Shown: positions 15,993 through 24,397 of the stretch, in pieces
Layout of the letters: the number at the start of each line of letters is the position of its first letter
How positions within the stretch are numbered: the first letter of the stretch is position 1
Assembly (NCBI RefSeq): GCF_024347375.1
Contig: NZ_AP025470.1
Span: 3,038,001-3,102,000 of the forward strand
Source: Vibrio coralliirubri
GTDB taxonomy: Bacteria > Pseudomonadota > Gammaproteobacteria > Enterobacterales > Vibrionaceae
DNA: 64,000 nt
Direction: 5' to 3'
Notes under the pieces: generated by a model
The model's input: only the letters and a program-made list of their open reading frames with translations
Told to the model about the DNA's origin: nothing
Databases searched by the model: none
Made by a program: the position numbers and the translations under genes

Positions 15993-16019
15993 GAACTTTT
16001 TTAAAAACCGTGAGACTAA
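15993..16019 (+). promoter_or_regulatory. Possible sigma-E promoter of bamD
   Basis: GAACTT (15993-15998), 15-bp spacer, GACTAA (16014-16019), close to the sigma-E consensus GGAACTT-N15-GTCTAA. bamD (yfiO) belongs to the sigma-E regulon in E. coli. The start site would lie about 100 nt before the bamD ATG. Sequence match only. Confidence 0.45.
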
Positions 16020-16126
16020 TACCCATTAGTATGGATAAAATAGAATAATTGCATCATTGTATCTGTTACTGGTTAGAAAGTAACGGAAGCTTACGAAATA
16101 TTTAATTCAAGGAATCGACGCCTGAC

Positions 16127-16855
16127 ATGAAACACCTTACTTTATCGGGTCTATTAGCCGTATCACTCTTGGTTGGTTGTTCAAGTAGTGAAGAGATAGT
16201 GCCAGATGTACCACCATCGGTTCTCTACTCTGACGCTCAAGAATCACTGCAGAGCGGTAGCTGGCTTTCAGCAATAGAAAAGCTAGAAGCCCTAGACTCA
16301 CGTTACCCATTCGGCGCCTATTCTGAGCAAGTACAGCTCGATCTGATTTACGCTTACTACAAAAATGATGACTTGGCACTTGGCCTCGCTACCATCTCAC
16401 GTTTCCTACGTTTGAACCCAACGCATGAGAAACAAGACTGGGTTCTTTACATGCGCGGCTTAACGCACATGGCGCAAGACCGTAACTTCATGCACGATAT
16501 TTTTAATATCGACCGTAGTGACCGAGATCCTGAACCAGTGAAACTTGCGTTTGCTGACTTCAAGCGACTACTCGAACGTTTCCCTAGCAGCCCTTATGCT
16601 GAAGATGCACAAAAACGCATGTTCGCACTTAAGAACCGCCTAGCGGAGTATGACTTAGCAACCGCTGACTTCTACCTACGCCGCGAAGCTTGGATTGCTG
16701 CGATCAACAGAACGCAAGAGCTGCAAAAAACTTACCCAGACACCATTGCTGCGCGTAAGTCTTTAGATATCCAGCTAAAAGCTTATCAGCAACTCGGCCT
16801 AGATGACGCTGTGTTAAGAACAGAAAAGTTGATTGAGTTAAACCCACTACCTTAA
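16127..16855 (+). CDS. bamD: Outer membrane assembly lipoprotein BamD
   Basis: 242 aa. Lipoprotein signal MKHLTLSGLLAVSLLVGC with lipobox LVGC puts the lipidated Cys at 18. TPR-like helices follow (SWLSAIEKLEALDSRYPFG, FADFKRLLERFPSSPYAEDA), as in the BamD fold. It is the essential lipoprotein of the BAM complex, bound to BamA in the periplasm. AAGGAATCG is the SD. A strong terminator follows. Confidence 0.95.
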   Translation: MKHLTLSGLLAVSLLVGCSSSEEIVPDVPPSVLYSDAQESLQSGSWLSAIEKLEALDSRYPFGAYSEQVQLDLIYAYYKNDDLALGLATISRFLRLNPTHEKQDWVLYMRGLTHMAQDRNFMHDIFNIDRSDRDPEPVKLAFADFKRLLERFPSSPYAEDAQKRMFALKNRLAEYDLATADFYLRREAWIAAINRTQELQKTYPDTIAARKSLDIQLKAYQQLGLDDAVLRTEKLIELNPLP

Positions 16856-16880
16856 TCAAACCTCTTACCATCTCGATCCA

Positions 16881-16912
16881 AAAGCGCGCTAATTTACTAG
16901 CGCGCTTTTTTC
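16881..16912 (+). terminator. Terminator of bamD
   Basis: 11-bp perfect stem AAAGCGCGCTA / TAGCGCGCTTT with a six-base loop and a T run. Confidence 0.9.
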
Positions 16913-17000
16913 ATCTCCATATCGCAAACTTGATGGATCGCATAATACACGGTATCTTCAAAAGATAACTTTTAACAAAACATCAACATGGAGTGTGGAT

Positions 17001-18419
17001 GTGAGTAGGTTGTTATTATTTATCTGGATATCGCTATTTAGCCACTTATCCTACGCATTAGAACTGTCCCCACTAAGCAATAAGCCTTACATGGGAGACT
17101 TGGATGTGCTCAAAACCAAAGGAACGGTTAGAGTGCTCGTATCTGCCGATCTTGGTTTCTATTACATCGAGGATGGCAAGCCAAAAGGCATCGTGGCAGA
17201 AATGCTCTACCACTTTGAGAAAAGCCTTCGTAAGAAACATCCCTATCTCAATGTTCAAATCATCCCCGTGCAACGAGATGATCTACTTCCCTCTCTAGAG
17301 TCTGGCTATGGTGATGTCGCTGTCGCTAACCTAACGATCACCGACAAACGGTTACGAACCATCGATTTTTCAGATCCGATGATTAAAGATGGTAAAGAAC
17401 TCATTATCACAGGGAAAAAGGCCGAACCTATCACCGAAATCAAGCAATTGAGCGGCAAAGAGGTCTGGATACGAGCAAGCTCGAGTTACTTCGAGAGTGT
17501 ACAAAGAGTCAATAAGGAGCTTAACGAACTAGGTTTACCACCACTGCATGTCCACTTTATCGAGGAGTCATTACAAGACTACGAGCTGATAGAGTTGGTT
17601 AACCAAGGTTATATACAAGGTACAATTCTAGATAACCATAAAGCCAAGCTCTGGATCGATGTAATGGATAACATTCAAGTCCATAACGACTTACCTTTGC
17701 GAGAAAATGGTCGTATTGCTTGGGCTTTGAGAAAAGACAGCCCTCAACTGAAGAAAGAGATAAACAAATACGTCAAGACCGCACGAACAGGCACCCTGCT
17801 TGGAAACGTCATCTACCAGAAATACATCGACAATACTCGCTGGTTAGGCCGAGCACTCAACCCCAATAAAGTAGACCGAGTTGCTAAACTCTCAGATGTC
17901 TTTGAAAAGTATTCAAGCAAGTATGAATTTGATCCTTTGATGATGTCGGCTCAAGGTTTCCAAGAATCAGGACTGGATCAGAGCCGGGTTTCTCATCGCG
18001 GGGCTATTGGTGTGATGCAGGTATTACCGAGTACCGCCAAAGATAAAAACGTCAACATCAAGAACATCCATAAGGTGGATAACAACATCCATGCGGGTGT
18101 GAAGTATATGCGCTTTATCAAAGACCGATATTTTGACGACCCGGCAATATCACCCGACAATCAAATCTACTTTACCTTGGCTTCTTACAACGCTGGTCCT
18201 GCTAAGATCAGAAAGATGAGGCGCATTGCCAAGCAGAAAGGTTACAACCCAAACATCTGGTTTAAAAACGTAGAAATCATCACTCGCAAATACGTGAGTA
18301 AAGAACCCGTAACCTATGTTGCCAACATCAATCGTTACTTCGTAATCTATAAACAATTACAAGCTATCAATGCTATCCGAGAGGACGGCACAGCGAGATT
18401 ACTGAACACTAACGATTAG
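17001..18419 (+). CDS. MltF-like lytic murein transglycosylase
   Basis: About 472 aa. A signal peptide (LLLFIWISLFSHLSYA) is followed by a type-3 solute-binding domain (about 40-270; AVANLTITDKRLRTIDFSDP). A C-terminal SLT lysozyme-like domain (about 300-440) has catalytic Glu in AQGFQESGLD, then GAIGVMQVLPSTA and ASYNAGPAKI. The architecture is that of MltF, which cleaves murein to anhydro-muropeptides. GTG at 17001 is preferred over GTG at 16995 because GGAG at 16990-16993 is spaced correctly for it. Its position between bamD and raiA is unlike E. coli; it may be a Vibrio paralogue of MltF. Confidence 0.88.
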   Translation: MSRLLLFIWISLFSHLSYALELSPLSNKPYMGDLDVLKTKGTVRVLVSADLGFYYIEDGKPKGIVAEMLYHFEKSLRKKHPYLNVQIIPVQRDDLLPSLESGYGDVAVANLTITDKRLRTIDFSDPMIKDGKELIITGKKAEPITEIKQLSGKEVWIRASSSYFESVQRVNKELNELGLPPLHVHFIEESLQDYELIELVNQGYIQGTILDNHKAKLWIDVMDNIQVHNDLPLRENGRIAWALRKDSPQLKKEINKYVKTARTGTLLGNVIYQKYIDNTRWLGRALNPNKVDRVAKLSDVFEKYSSKYEFDPLMMSAQGFQESGLDQSRVSHRGAIGVMQVLPSTAKDKNVNIKNIHKVDNNIHAGVKYMRFIKDRYFDDPAISPDNQIYFTLASYNAGPAKIRKMRRIAKQKGYNPNIWFKNVEIITRKYVSKEPVTYVANINRYFVIYKQLQAINAIREDGTARLLNTND

Positions 18420-18773
18420 GATCGCCTCAATCCCAAAGCTGGGGAGCCAAAGGTATTAGGTAAAGCTAAAAAACACAAAAGCCGCGTAAGAATACTTATG
18501 CGGCTTTTGTTTATCTAATTCTGAAGAAGCTTACGTAGCGATCTAGATCGCGAGATCTATATCACGAGACCTTTATCACAAAACACTATTGAGTAAATTT
18601 CAATCAAGCACTTTCCATAGGCTGTAGGACGCCCCTAAAAACTGGTTTAATTTTTAGCGAAGCCTTGCCTCCAAGTTATCGTTTTTCATAAGGATAACAA
18701 GCATTTTTCACCAAAAACATATCAAGACTTGCGTAAGATCACATTTGATTTTAATGCTTATTCCTCCCAGCCA
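18420..18773. other. Intergenic region with terminator, no gene seen
   Basis: A terminator-like hairpin at 18476-18509 (CAAAAGCCGCGTAAG / CTTATGCGGCTTTTG, one wobble, weak T run) ends the transglycosylase gene. Around 18539-18550 the palindrome CGATCTAGATCG is followed by further GATCTA-type sequence. Nothing coding seen. Confidence 0.5.
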
Positions 18774-18795
18774 AAACAAGATCTAGATCACATTC
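18774..18795 (+). promoter_or_regulatory. CRP-like site upstream of raiA
   Basis: Matches 18 of 22 bases of the CRP consensus. The core GATCTAGATC and the right half ATCACATT are perfect; the left half TGTGA is replaced by CAAGA. It lies about 60 bp before the raiA ATG. CRP control of raiA is reported in E. coli; here it is inferred. Confidence 0.5.
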
Positions 18796-18857
18796 TTTAT
18801 TCCTAAAAGTCGTAATCTGAAGTTAACCCATGAGGGATACAACAGAGGAAAACTTCT

Positions 18858-19193
18858 ATGAAAATGAACATCACTGGTAAAAACATCGACATTACCTCTG
18901 CAATCCGTGATCACATAGAAAGCAAATTTAAAAAGCTGGATAAATGGCAAGTAGACATCATTGGCTGCCAAGCGAGCTTTAGCGAAGAACCAAACAAGAA
19001 GAAAAAATTTGAAGCGGTTCTAACCGTACCAAAAGGCCAACTTGTTGCTTCATCAATCCATGACGACCTCTACGTAGCGATCAACGAAGTAGAACAAAAA
19101 CTAGAGCGTCAACTCAACAAGCTACGCCATAAACCTGAAGCGCGCCGCGCTGAAAAGCCTGAAATCGAAGAGCTAGAAGCTGAAGTAGAATAA
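18858..19193 (+). CDS. raiA: Ribosome-associated inhibitor RaiA (YfiA)
   Basis: 111 aa (E. coli 113). It starts MKMNITGKNIDITSAIRDHI and keeps LEKW-like LDKWQ, PKGQLVASSIHDDLYVAINE and KLERQLNKLRHK. An acidic C-terminal tail (EIEELEAEVE) separates RaiA from the shorter Hpf. It binds the decoding region of idle 70S ribosomes in stationary phase or cold. AGAGGAAAAC is the SD. The location before pheL-pheA is as in E. coli. Confidence 0.93.
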   Translation: MKMNITGKNIDITSAIRDHIESKFKKLDKWQVDIIGCQASFSEEPNKKKKFEAVLTVPKGQLVASSIHDDLYVAINEVEQKLERQLNKLRHKPEARRAEKPEIEELEAEVE

Positions 19194-19210
19194 GGAAAGA
19201 TAACAGATTA

Positions 19211-19240
19211 AAAAATAGCGCCTCTGGGCGCTATTTTTTT
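19211..19240 (+). terminator. Terminator of raiA
   Basis: 12-bp stem AAAAATAGCGCC / GGCGCTATTTTT, loop TCTG, then T run. Confidence 0.9.
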
Positions 19241-19242
19241 GC

Positions 19243-19271
19243 TTGACGCTCGTAGCTCGCTTGCTTATTGT
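19243..19271 (+). promoter_or_regulatory. Promoter of pheL-pheA
   Basis: TTGACG (19243-19248), 17-bp spacer, TATTGT (19266-19271), about 30 bp before the leader peptide start. Confidence 0.6.
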
Positions 19272-19301
19272 GTTTAAACATTCATAAAACAATCACTTTT
19301 T

Positions 19302-19349
19302 ATGCACACTCAATCTTTGTTTATTTTTGACTTCTTTTTTCTTCCGTAA
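19302..19349 (+). CDS. pheL: pheA leader peptide PheL
   Basis: 15 aa, MHTQSLFIFDFFFLP, with five Phe in the last nine residues. It differs in sequence from the E. coli leader but has the same logic: Phe-tRNA shortage stalls the ribosome in the Phe run and changes folding of the downstream RNA. The stop codon precedes the antiterminator strand at 19353. Confidence 0.9.
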   Translation: MHTQSLFIFDFFFLP

Positions 19350-19352
19350 ATC

Positions 19353-19423
19353 GGAGGCTAAGTCGTTTTAGAGAAACAAGTCAAAAACGAACAAGAAGCC
19401 TCCCACACTAGGGAGGCTTTTTT
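19353..19423 (+). promoter_or_regulatory. Phenylalanine attenuator of pheA
   Basis: Terminator: AAGCCTCCC (19396-19404) / GGGAGGCTT (19411-19419) with a T run. Antiterminator: GGAGGCT (19353-19359) can instead pair with AGCCTCC (19397-19403), extended by TCGTTTT (about 19364-19370) with AAAACGA just before the terminator. Together with pheL this is a complete transcription-attenuation device. Confidence 0.88.
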
Positions 19424-19437
19424 ATAAGGACACATTT

Positions 19438-20613
19438 ATGACTGACCGCTCAATTTCACTGGATGATATCCGCCTTCGTCTTAATGATTTAGACGACGAA
19501 CTCCTGAAGTTACTTTCGGAGCGTCGCAAGCTAAGTATCGAAGTCGCTAAAAGCAAAGTAGAGACATCAAAACCAGTTCGTGATGCAGTACGAGAGCAAC
19601 AACTATTAGTTAAGCTGATCAATAACGGCAAAGATAAATACGAATTGGATGCGCAATACATTACCAAGCTGTTTCACACCATCATCGAAGATTCCGTTTT
19701 ACTACAGCAGTCATATTTACAAAACCTAGCGAACCCGCAAAGCCGCAAACCATTGGCTCGCGTTGCATTCTTAGGATCTAAGGGATCATATTCTCACCTT
19801 GCGAGCCGCGAATACTTCAGCCGCAAGAATATGGAGTTGATTGAGCTGAACTGTAATCACTTCAAAGAAGTCACATCAACAGTAGAGTCTGGCCATGCCG
19901 ACTACGGTGTCCTGCCGATTGAGAACACCAGTTCAGGGTCAATTAACGAGGTCTACGACCTGCTACAGCATACGACTCTATACATTGTTGGCGAACTTTC
20001 TCAACCGATTGAGCACTGCCTCCTTGCTAAGAGTGATATCCGATTAGAAGACATCAAAACGCTCTACTCGCACCCACAACCTCATCAACAATGCAGTGAG
20101 TTCTTGAGCCGCCTTAAGGGTGTCAGCCTTGAGTCTTGCGCAAGCACCGCTGATGCAATGAAAAAGGTTAAAGAACTGGGTGGTAATGACGTAGCTGCAA
20201 TTGGTAATGCATCGAGCGGCAAGCTTTATGGGCTTCAGCCAATCCAAGGTAACATTGCAAACCAAACAGAGAATCACACTCGTTTCATTGTTGTGGCGCG
20301 TAAACCTGTTGAAGTATCAACTCAAATACCAGCGAAAACGACGCTCATCATGTCGACATCTCAAGAGGCGGGCTCTTTGGTAGAGACACTACTGATCTTG
20401 CAACGCTTAGGCATCAACATGACCAAGCTGGAATCTCGTCCTATCATGGGTAACCCTTGGGAAGAGATGTTCTATGTCGATTTAGAGGCGCATCTGGATT
20501 CAGATAACATGCAGCAAGCGATAACGGAACTAACAGCCATTACTCGCCACCTGAAAGTGTTGGGTTGCTACCCAAGTGAGAACATCAAAGCGACTCAAGT
20601 TAAGTTGTCATAG
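19438..20613 (+). CDS. pheA: Bifunctional chorismate mutase / prephenate dehydratase PheA
   Basis: 391 aa. The N-terminal AroQ chorismate mutase (about 1-90; RLNDLDDELLKLLSERRKLS) precedes prephenate dehydratase (about 105-285; LGSKGSYSHLASREYF, PIENTSSGSINE). A C-terminal ACT domain has the ESRP signature (LESRPIMGNPWEEMFYVD), the Phe feedback site. Converts chorismate via prephenate to phenylpyruvate. Controlled by the upstream attenuator. Confidence 0.97.
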   Translation: MTDRSISLDDIRLRLNDLDDELLKLLSERRKLSIEVAKSKVETSKPVRDAVREQQLLVKLINNGKDKYELDAQYITKLFHTIIEDSVLLQQSYLQNLANPQSRKPLARVAFLGSKGSYSHLASREYFSRKNMELIELNCNHFKEVTSTVESGHADYGVLPIENTSSGSINEVYDLLQHTTLYIVGELSQPIEHCLLAKSDIRLEDIKTLYSHPQPHQQCSEFLSRLKGVSLESCASTADAMKKVKELGGNDVAAIGNASSGKLYGLQPIQGNIANQTENHTRFIVVARKPVEVSTQIPAKTTLIMSTSQEAGSLVETLLILQRLGINMTKLESRPIMGNPWEEMFYVDLEAHLDSDNMQQAITELTAITRHLKVLGCYPSENIKATQVKLS

Positions 20614-20644
20614 CTGAGAGCGAGTATCAGCTTTTAGCTAACAT

Positions 20645-20675
20645 AAGTATTTGGCCTACAGTAGGCCAAATACTT
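20645..20675. terminator. Long palindrome after pheA
   Basis: Perfect 15-bp arms AAGTATTTGGCCTAC / GTAGGCCAAATACTT around one base. No T run, so termination is uncertain. A related palindrome (core GCCTACTGTAGGC) lies at 29865-29891. The remaining bases up to 20947 show no gene; they are AT-rich, presumably the promoter region of the next gene. Confidence 0.5.
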
Positions 20676-20947
20676 AAATCACCCTCTAGTCGAATACTAT
20701 TCGAGCTAAGAACACATCCCCTAGCATGCCTGAAACACAATTCACTTGTTTCACTCATTCGGCACGCACACTCGCTCCACTGCTTACGTCTTTCTAACAA
20801 AAAAACTCATTAATAGCTTTTTTATCAATAAAGACAAAACCTTACCCCCTTCACAGGAAATCATCGAACTACGTGTAATTAATAGCGAGCAATCATTAAG
20901 TAACATAAACTTACGCGCTTAAATTATAAATAGTGTTGTCATTAACT

Positions 20948-23326
20948 ATGAAGCTAAGTACTAAAATCTTACTACTGATAGCCCCTGTGATACTGATCAG
21001 TACCGCGGCTTCTAGCTATATTATTTACTCGACACAGAAAAGTAGCTTCATCAAACGCGAAGACAACGCACTTCAGCTGAATATGGAGAAACTAGCCGGT
21101 TACTTTCGCCAATCTCGTTCGTTCCTCAATAGCTACTCTTACACCTTGACCCAGAGTGATATGGTGAAGCGTTATTTTCTCACTGATCAAAATCTATCTC
21201 GCGATCTTGAACTGGTCAGTAACCTTCGAGAAGCCATACATTTCCTGCAAGATGACGATGAAAGCTATACAGCTTTAGCTCTTCTTAATGGTGATCGAAA
21301 ACTGCGTTATTACGCGGATAATAGCAACGACTCACGCACTCAGATTGACAGTAAGATATTGGAGTATGTTGACCAGCACTATCAAGACACCCTAGCAACA
21401 TCGAGTACCAACTATATTCAAAACTCCCAAGGCGAAGGGATGTTGGTTCACTACGACAAGGTTAATAGAAAAGCGATTTTCCCAACCGCAAGCAATCAGC
21501 CCGACGATGTGTTCTTTGTTGTTGTCTCTGTCTCTCTCGACAAGTTTAATGCGCTGAGAAAACAAATAGAGTTCGACTACCAAACCAGTTTGTTCTTCAC
21601 ATCCATAGCGGTTTCTTTGGAAAATGATGTTACTCACTCAGTCAAGCTTGCACCAGACCTGTACGCCACGGTCGATCCGGCTCAATTCCTGTTGGAAAAC
21701 AAGCTCGATTCAATTTGGAACAAGTTGAGTTTGTCGTTTGCACTGTCTGCGTTTGTGACTGTCGCTCTGCTACTCATGCTTCTGTCTCGCACCGTGATTA
21801 CTCCAATAACACGGCTCGATCGACAGCTACAGCAAGTCGAAAAAAAACAACGTAAGAACATTGAACGCTTGGGCACTCGTGATGAACTTGGCCGCTTATC
21901 ACAGCGTTTTTATGACATGTACCAAGAGCTAGACAACACCTACCAGCAAACCAAGCTCTTGGCCGAAAATGATCAGTTAACCCAAATAGCCAATCGGCAT
22001 CAGTTTCAAACCTTCGTTCAGCAATCGTTGCCAAAACCGAGTTCGAATACCGAAACCTGGGTTCTCTATTTTGATTTGGATAACTTCAAGTTTGTGAACG
22101 ACAAATACGGGCATCAAATCGGCGACTCTATTCTGGTCTCTTTTGCTCAGCGTATTTCAGACATTTGTCGTCACTATAAAGCGGAGTTCGACGCTCACTG
22201 CATGCCAGCCCGACTTTCTGGTGACGAGTTCGTTGTCTACATTAACGCTCCTAGTCACCGAGGAAATGTCGCGCATCGATTCTCGAATGATTTACTGACT
22301 CCACTGCAAAAAGGTTTTGTCACCGAATCAGGCAGCTTTCCGATCACGGTCAGTATTGGTATTGCGACCTACCCTAATGATGGCAACTCAATCGAGAAGC
22401 TACTGTCCAACGCGGATACCGCGATGTACCAAGCCAAGCGTGCCGGTAAAAACCAATTTGCTGACTATTCACGGGATTTAGACAAAGCCATTCAGCGCCA
22501 AGCAGACATTGAACGTGCGCTTAGAGGAAAGAATTTTGATGACGAATTCAGGCTCGTTTACATGCCCTATATGGATTCTACCGGGACTGATGTTATTGGC
22601 GTTGAGGTGTTATTACGTTGGAATTCAAAGCAACTTGGTTTGGTTCCACCGGATGAGTTCATTCCAATTGCCGAACAAACCGGGCAGTTCGAACATGTTG
22701 ACCGCTGGGTAATACAGAATGCGTTTGCTTCATTCCATCGACTTCAGGCTCAATTTGATCACTCAATTCAATTGTCGATCAACTTATCTTCTGCTGGCAT
22801 TGAAACCACTCACCTTGCGGGTTTCATTAAAGAACACGCGGAGTTAAATCGAATTCCACCAAGCCTGATCGATTTTGAAATCACTGAAACCTTTTACTCA
22901 AATTCAGAAGGCTTTCCATTACTGAACGAACTGTCATGCATGGGCTATCGACTGGCGATTGATGATTTTGGTTCCGGTTACACCTCCATCACTCAACTGG
23001 TGCAGTATCCAACTCAGAAAATTAAATTGGATAAAGCGTTTTTGGATACCTTGATTGAGACCGATAACCAGAACATCGTAAAACCGGTTATCGGGTTGTG
23101 TCATGCTCAGGGGAAAAAGGTCACCGCCGAAGGGATTGAAACTCAAGGCATGCACCAGTGGTTACAGGATGCACAGTGCGATATGCTGCAAGGCTATTAC
23201 TTTGGTAAACCTATGCCACTAGAAGAGTTGAGTGACTGGTACCGACAACATCAACTCAATCTAATCGACAACAAAAAGAATCCGACACATGAAATCTGTA
23301 ATCATCGCATCGCTGAACCCAGCTAA
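20948..23326 (+). CDS. Membrane GGDEF-EAL c-di-GMP protein
   Basis: About 792 aa. TM1 (about 6-26), a periplasmic sensory region of about 230 residues and TM2 (about 263-284) are followed by a HAMP-like segment. A GGDEF domain has motif SGDEF (near residue 425). The EAL domain (about 520-775) has EVLLRW in place of EALLRW but keeps the other catalytic blocks: NLSS, EITE, IDDFGSG, KLDKAF, AEGIE, QGYYFGKP. Cyclase and phosphodiesterase could both be active; ligand unknown. I prefer ATG 20948 (MKLSTKILLL) over GTG 20933. Its 3' end overlaps yjjX by 38 nt. Confidence 0.85.
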   Translation: MKLSTKILLLIAPVILISTAASSYIIYSTQKSSFIKREDNALQLNMEKLAGYFRQSRSFLNSYSYTLTQSDMVKRYFLTDQNLSRDLELVSNLREAIHFLQDDDESYTALALLNGDRKLRYYADNSNDSRTQIDSKILEYVDQHYQDTLATSSTNYIQNSQGEGMLVHYDKVNRKAIFPTASNQPDDVFFVVVSVSLDKFNALRKQIEFDYQTSLFFTSIAVSLENDVTHSVKLAPDLYATVDPAQFLLENKLDSIWNKLSLSFALSAFVTVALLLMLLSRTVITPITRLDRQLQQVEKKQRKNIERLGTRDELGRLSQRFYDMYQELDNTYQQTKLLAENDQLTQIANRHQFQTFVQQSLPKPSSNTETWVLYFDLDNFKFVNDKYGHQIGDSILVSFAQRISDICRHYKAEFDAHCMPARLSGDEFVVYINAPSHRGNVAHRFSNDLLTPLQKGFVTESGSFPITVSIGIATYPNDGNSIEKLLSNADTAMYQAKRAGKNQFADYSRDLDKAIQRQADIERALRGKNFDDEFRLVYMPYMDSTGTDVIGVEVLLRWNSKQLGLVPPDEFIPIAEQTGQFEHVDRWVIQNAFASFHRLQAQFDHSIQLSINLSSAGIETTHLAGFIKEHAELNRIPPSLIDFEITETFYSNSEGFPLLNELSCMGYRLAIDDFGSGYTSITQLVQYPTQKIKLDKAFLDTLIETDNQNIVKPVIGLCHAQGKKVTAEGIETQGMHQWLQDAQCDMLQGYYFGKPMPLEELSDWYRQHQLNLIDNKKNPTHEICNHRIAEPS

Positions 23327-23810
23327 AATTAACGCCGTTAAAAGTGCGTTCTTATCTGCTTTTCCTAATACTGAATTTGATTTCAAAGGCATCAGCGTCC
23401 CTAGTGGTGTCGCCGATCAACCGATGAGCAATGACGAAACCTATCAAGGTGCCGTGAATCGTGTTCACAATGCAACTAAAGCTCAGCCTGATGCAGACTT
23501 CTATGTTGGTCTAGAAGCGGGAATAGAAACAAACGTTACCTTTGCTTGGATGGTGATCGAAGCGAATGGTCAACGTGGCGAGTCTCGTTCAGCAAGCCTG
23601 ATGCTGCCACCAGCCGTGCTTGATAAATTAGAGCATGCAAACGAATTAGGGGATGTGATGGATGAAGTCTTTGGTACCGATAACATCAAACAGAAAGGTG
23701 GCGCAATTGGCCTACTGACACATAACCAATTGTCACGCAGTTCTGTTTATCATCAGGCTTTAATTTTAGCTCTGATCCCATTTGTGAATCCTGAGCACTT
23801 TCCTATTTAG
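23289..23810 (+). CDS. yjjX: Inosine/xanthosine triphosphatase YjjX
   Basis: 173 aa NTPase of the YjjX/DUF84 family, starting MKSVIIASLNPAKINAVKSA. It keeps GISVPSGVADQPMSNDET, DFYVGLEAGIE and GGAIGLLTHNQLSRSSVY. Hydrolyses ITP and XTP to keep deaminated purines out of nucleic acids. Its start lies inside the 3' end of the GGDEF-EAL gene (38-nt overlap), suggesting translational coupling. The neighbourhood yjjX-trpR-slt is as in E. coli. Confidence 0.92.
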   Translation: MKSVIIASLNPAKINAVKSAFLSAFPNTEFDFKGISVPSGVADQPMSNDETYQGAVNRVHNATKAQPDADFYVGLEAGIETNVTFAWMVIEANGQRGESRSASLMLPPAVLDKLEHANELGDVMDEVFGTDNIKQKGGAIGLLTHNQLSRSSVYHQALILALIPFVNPEHFPI

Positions 23811-23854
23811 CGCTTCGTAAACTTAAAAAGGTTCTGAGAACAATCTACAGAAAC

Positions 23855-23886
23855 AAAAAACGCTAACATTCAGTTAGCGTTTTTTT
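23855..23886 (+). terminator. Terminator of yjjX
   Basis: Stem AAAAAACGCTAAC / GTTAGCGTTTTTT, five-base loop, T run. The A run on the other side would also serve trpR. Confidence 0.88.
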
Positions 23887-23931
23887 ATCGAATTCGTCTT
23901 CTCACTATTCAGTGATAGCTTAATTCCATTA

Positions 23932-24225
23932 TTACTTGAGCAATAGGTCGGCGATCACGGCTTTCTCTTGTTCAGATTTGGCCTTTAGCTCATTTGAGCC
24001 TCTGGTTATCGTCGCTACGCCTACGCCCAGCATTTGACTCACCTGTCGTTGAGACATATCGCCTTTCATCAGCTCACAGAAGATATTAATTCGAGCAACC
24101 AGAGCATCTCGCTCGTCTGGTGTCATCATCATGGTCAACAACAGCTCGTGCTGATCTTTTTCGACAGCCGTCTTTACCAAGTCCATCAGTTGTTGCCAAT
24201 TATCATATTCAGGTTGTGATGCCAT
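23932..24225 (-). CDS. trpR: Trp operon repressor TrpR
   Basis: 97 aa. It keeps LLTMMMTPDERDALVARINI and the helix-turn-helix MSQRQVSQMLGVGVATITRGSNELK. Binds tryptophan as corepressor. Lies between yjjX and slt as in E. coli. I could not find a clear trp operator in its own upstream region. Confidence 0.93.
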   Translation of the reverse strand: MASQPEYDNWQQLMDLVKTAVEKDQHELLLTMMMTPDERDALVARINIFCELMKGDMSQRQVSQMLGVGVATITRGSNELKAKSEQEKAVIADLLLK

Positions 24226-24322
24226 ATCTCTACACTTACTTTTAAATTCTGACTTTAAAGAGTCGCTTAACGATTGAAAGCGTTTAACACTTTATACCGA
24301 AACACTTGATGCGATCCAATGT

Positions 24323-24363
24323 AAAAAGGCAGTAAGTGGAAATGGTTCGCACTCACTGCCTTT
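24323..24363 (-). terminator. Terminator of slt
   Basis: Minus strand AAAGGCAGTGAGTG / CACTTACTGCCTTTTT with an 11-base loop and T run, directly after the slt stop. Confidence 0.8.
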
Positions 24364-24397
24364 ATTCTTACTCAGTTTCGGGCCAAATGCCGAAGGC

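Noticed and set aside
18730..18750. Second CRP site near GATCACATTT upstream of raiA
   Set aside because: Only the right half matches; the left half has no resemblance to TGTGA at the required spacing.
23932..24322. trp operator for TrpR autoregulation
   Set aside because: No sequence close to the GAACTAGTTAACTAG-type operator was found upstream of trpR.
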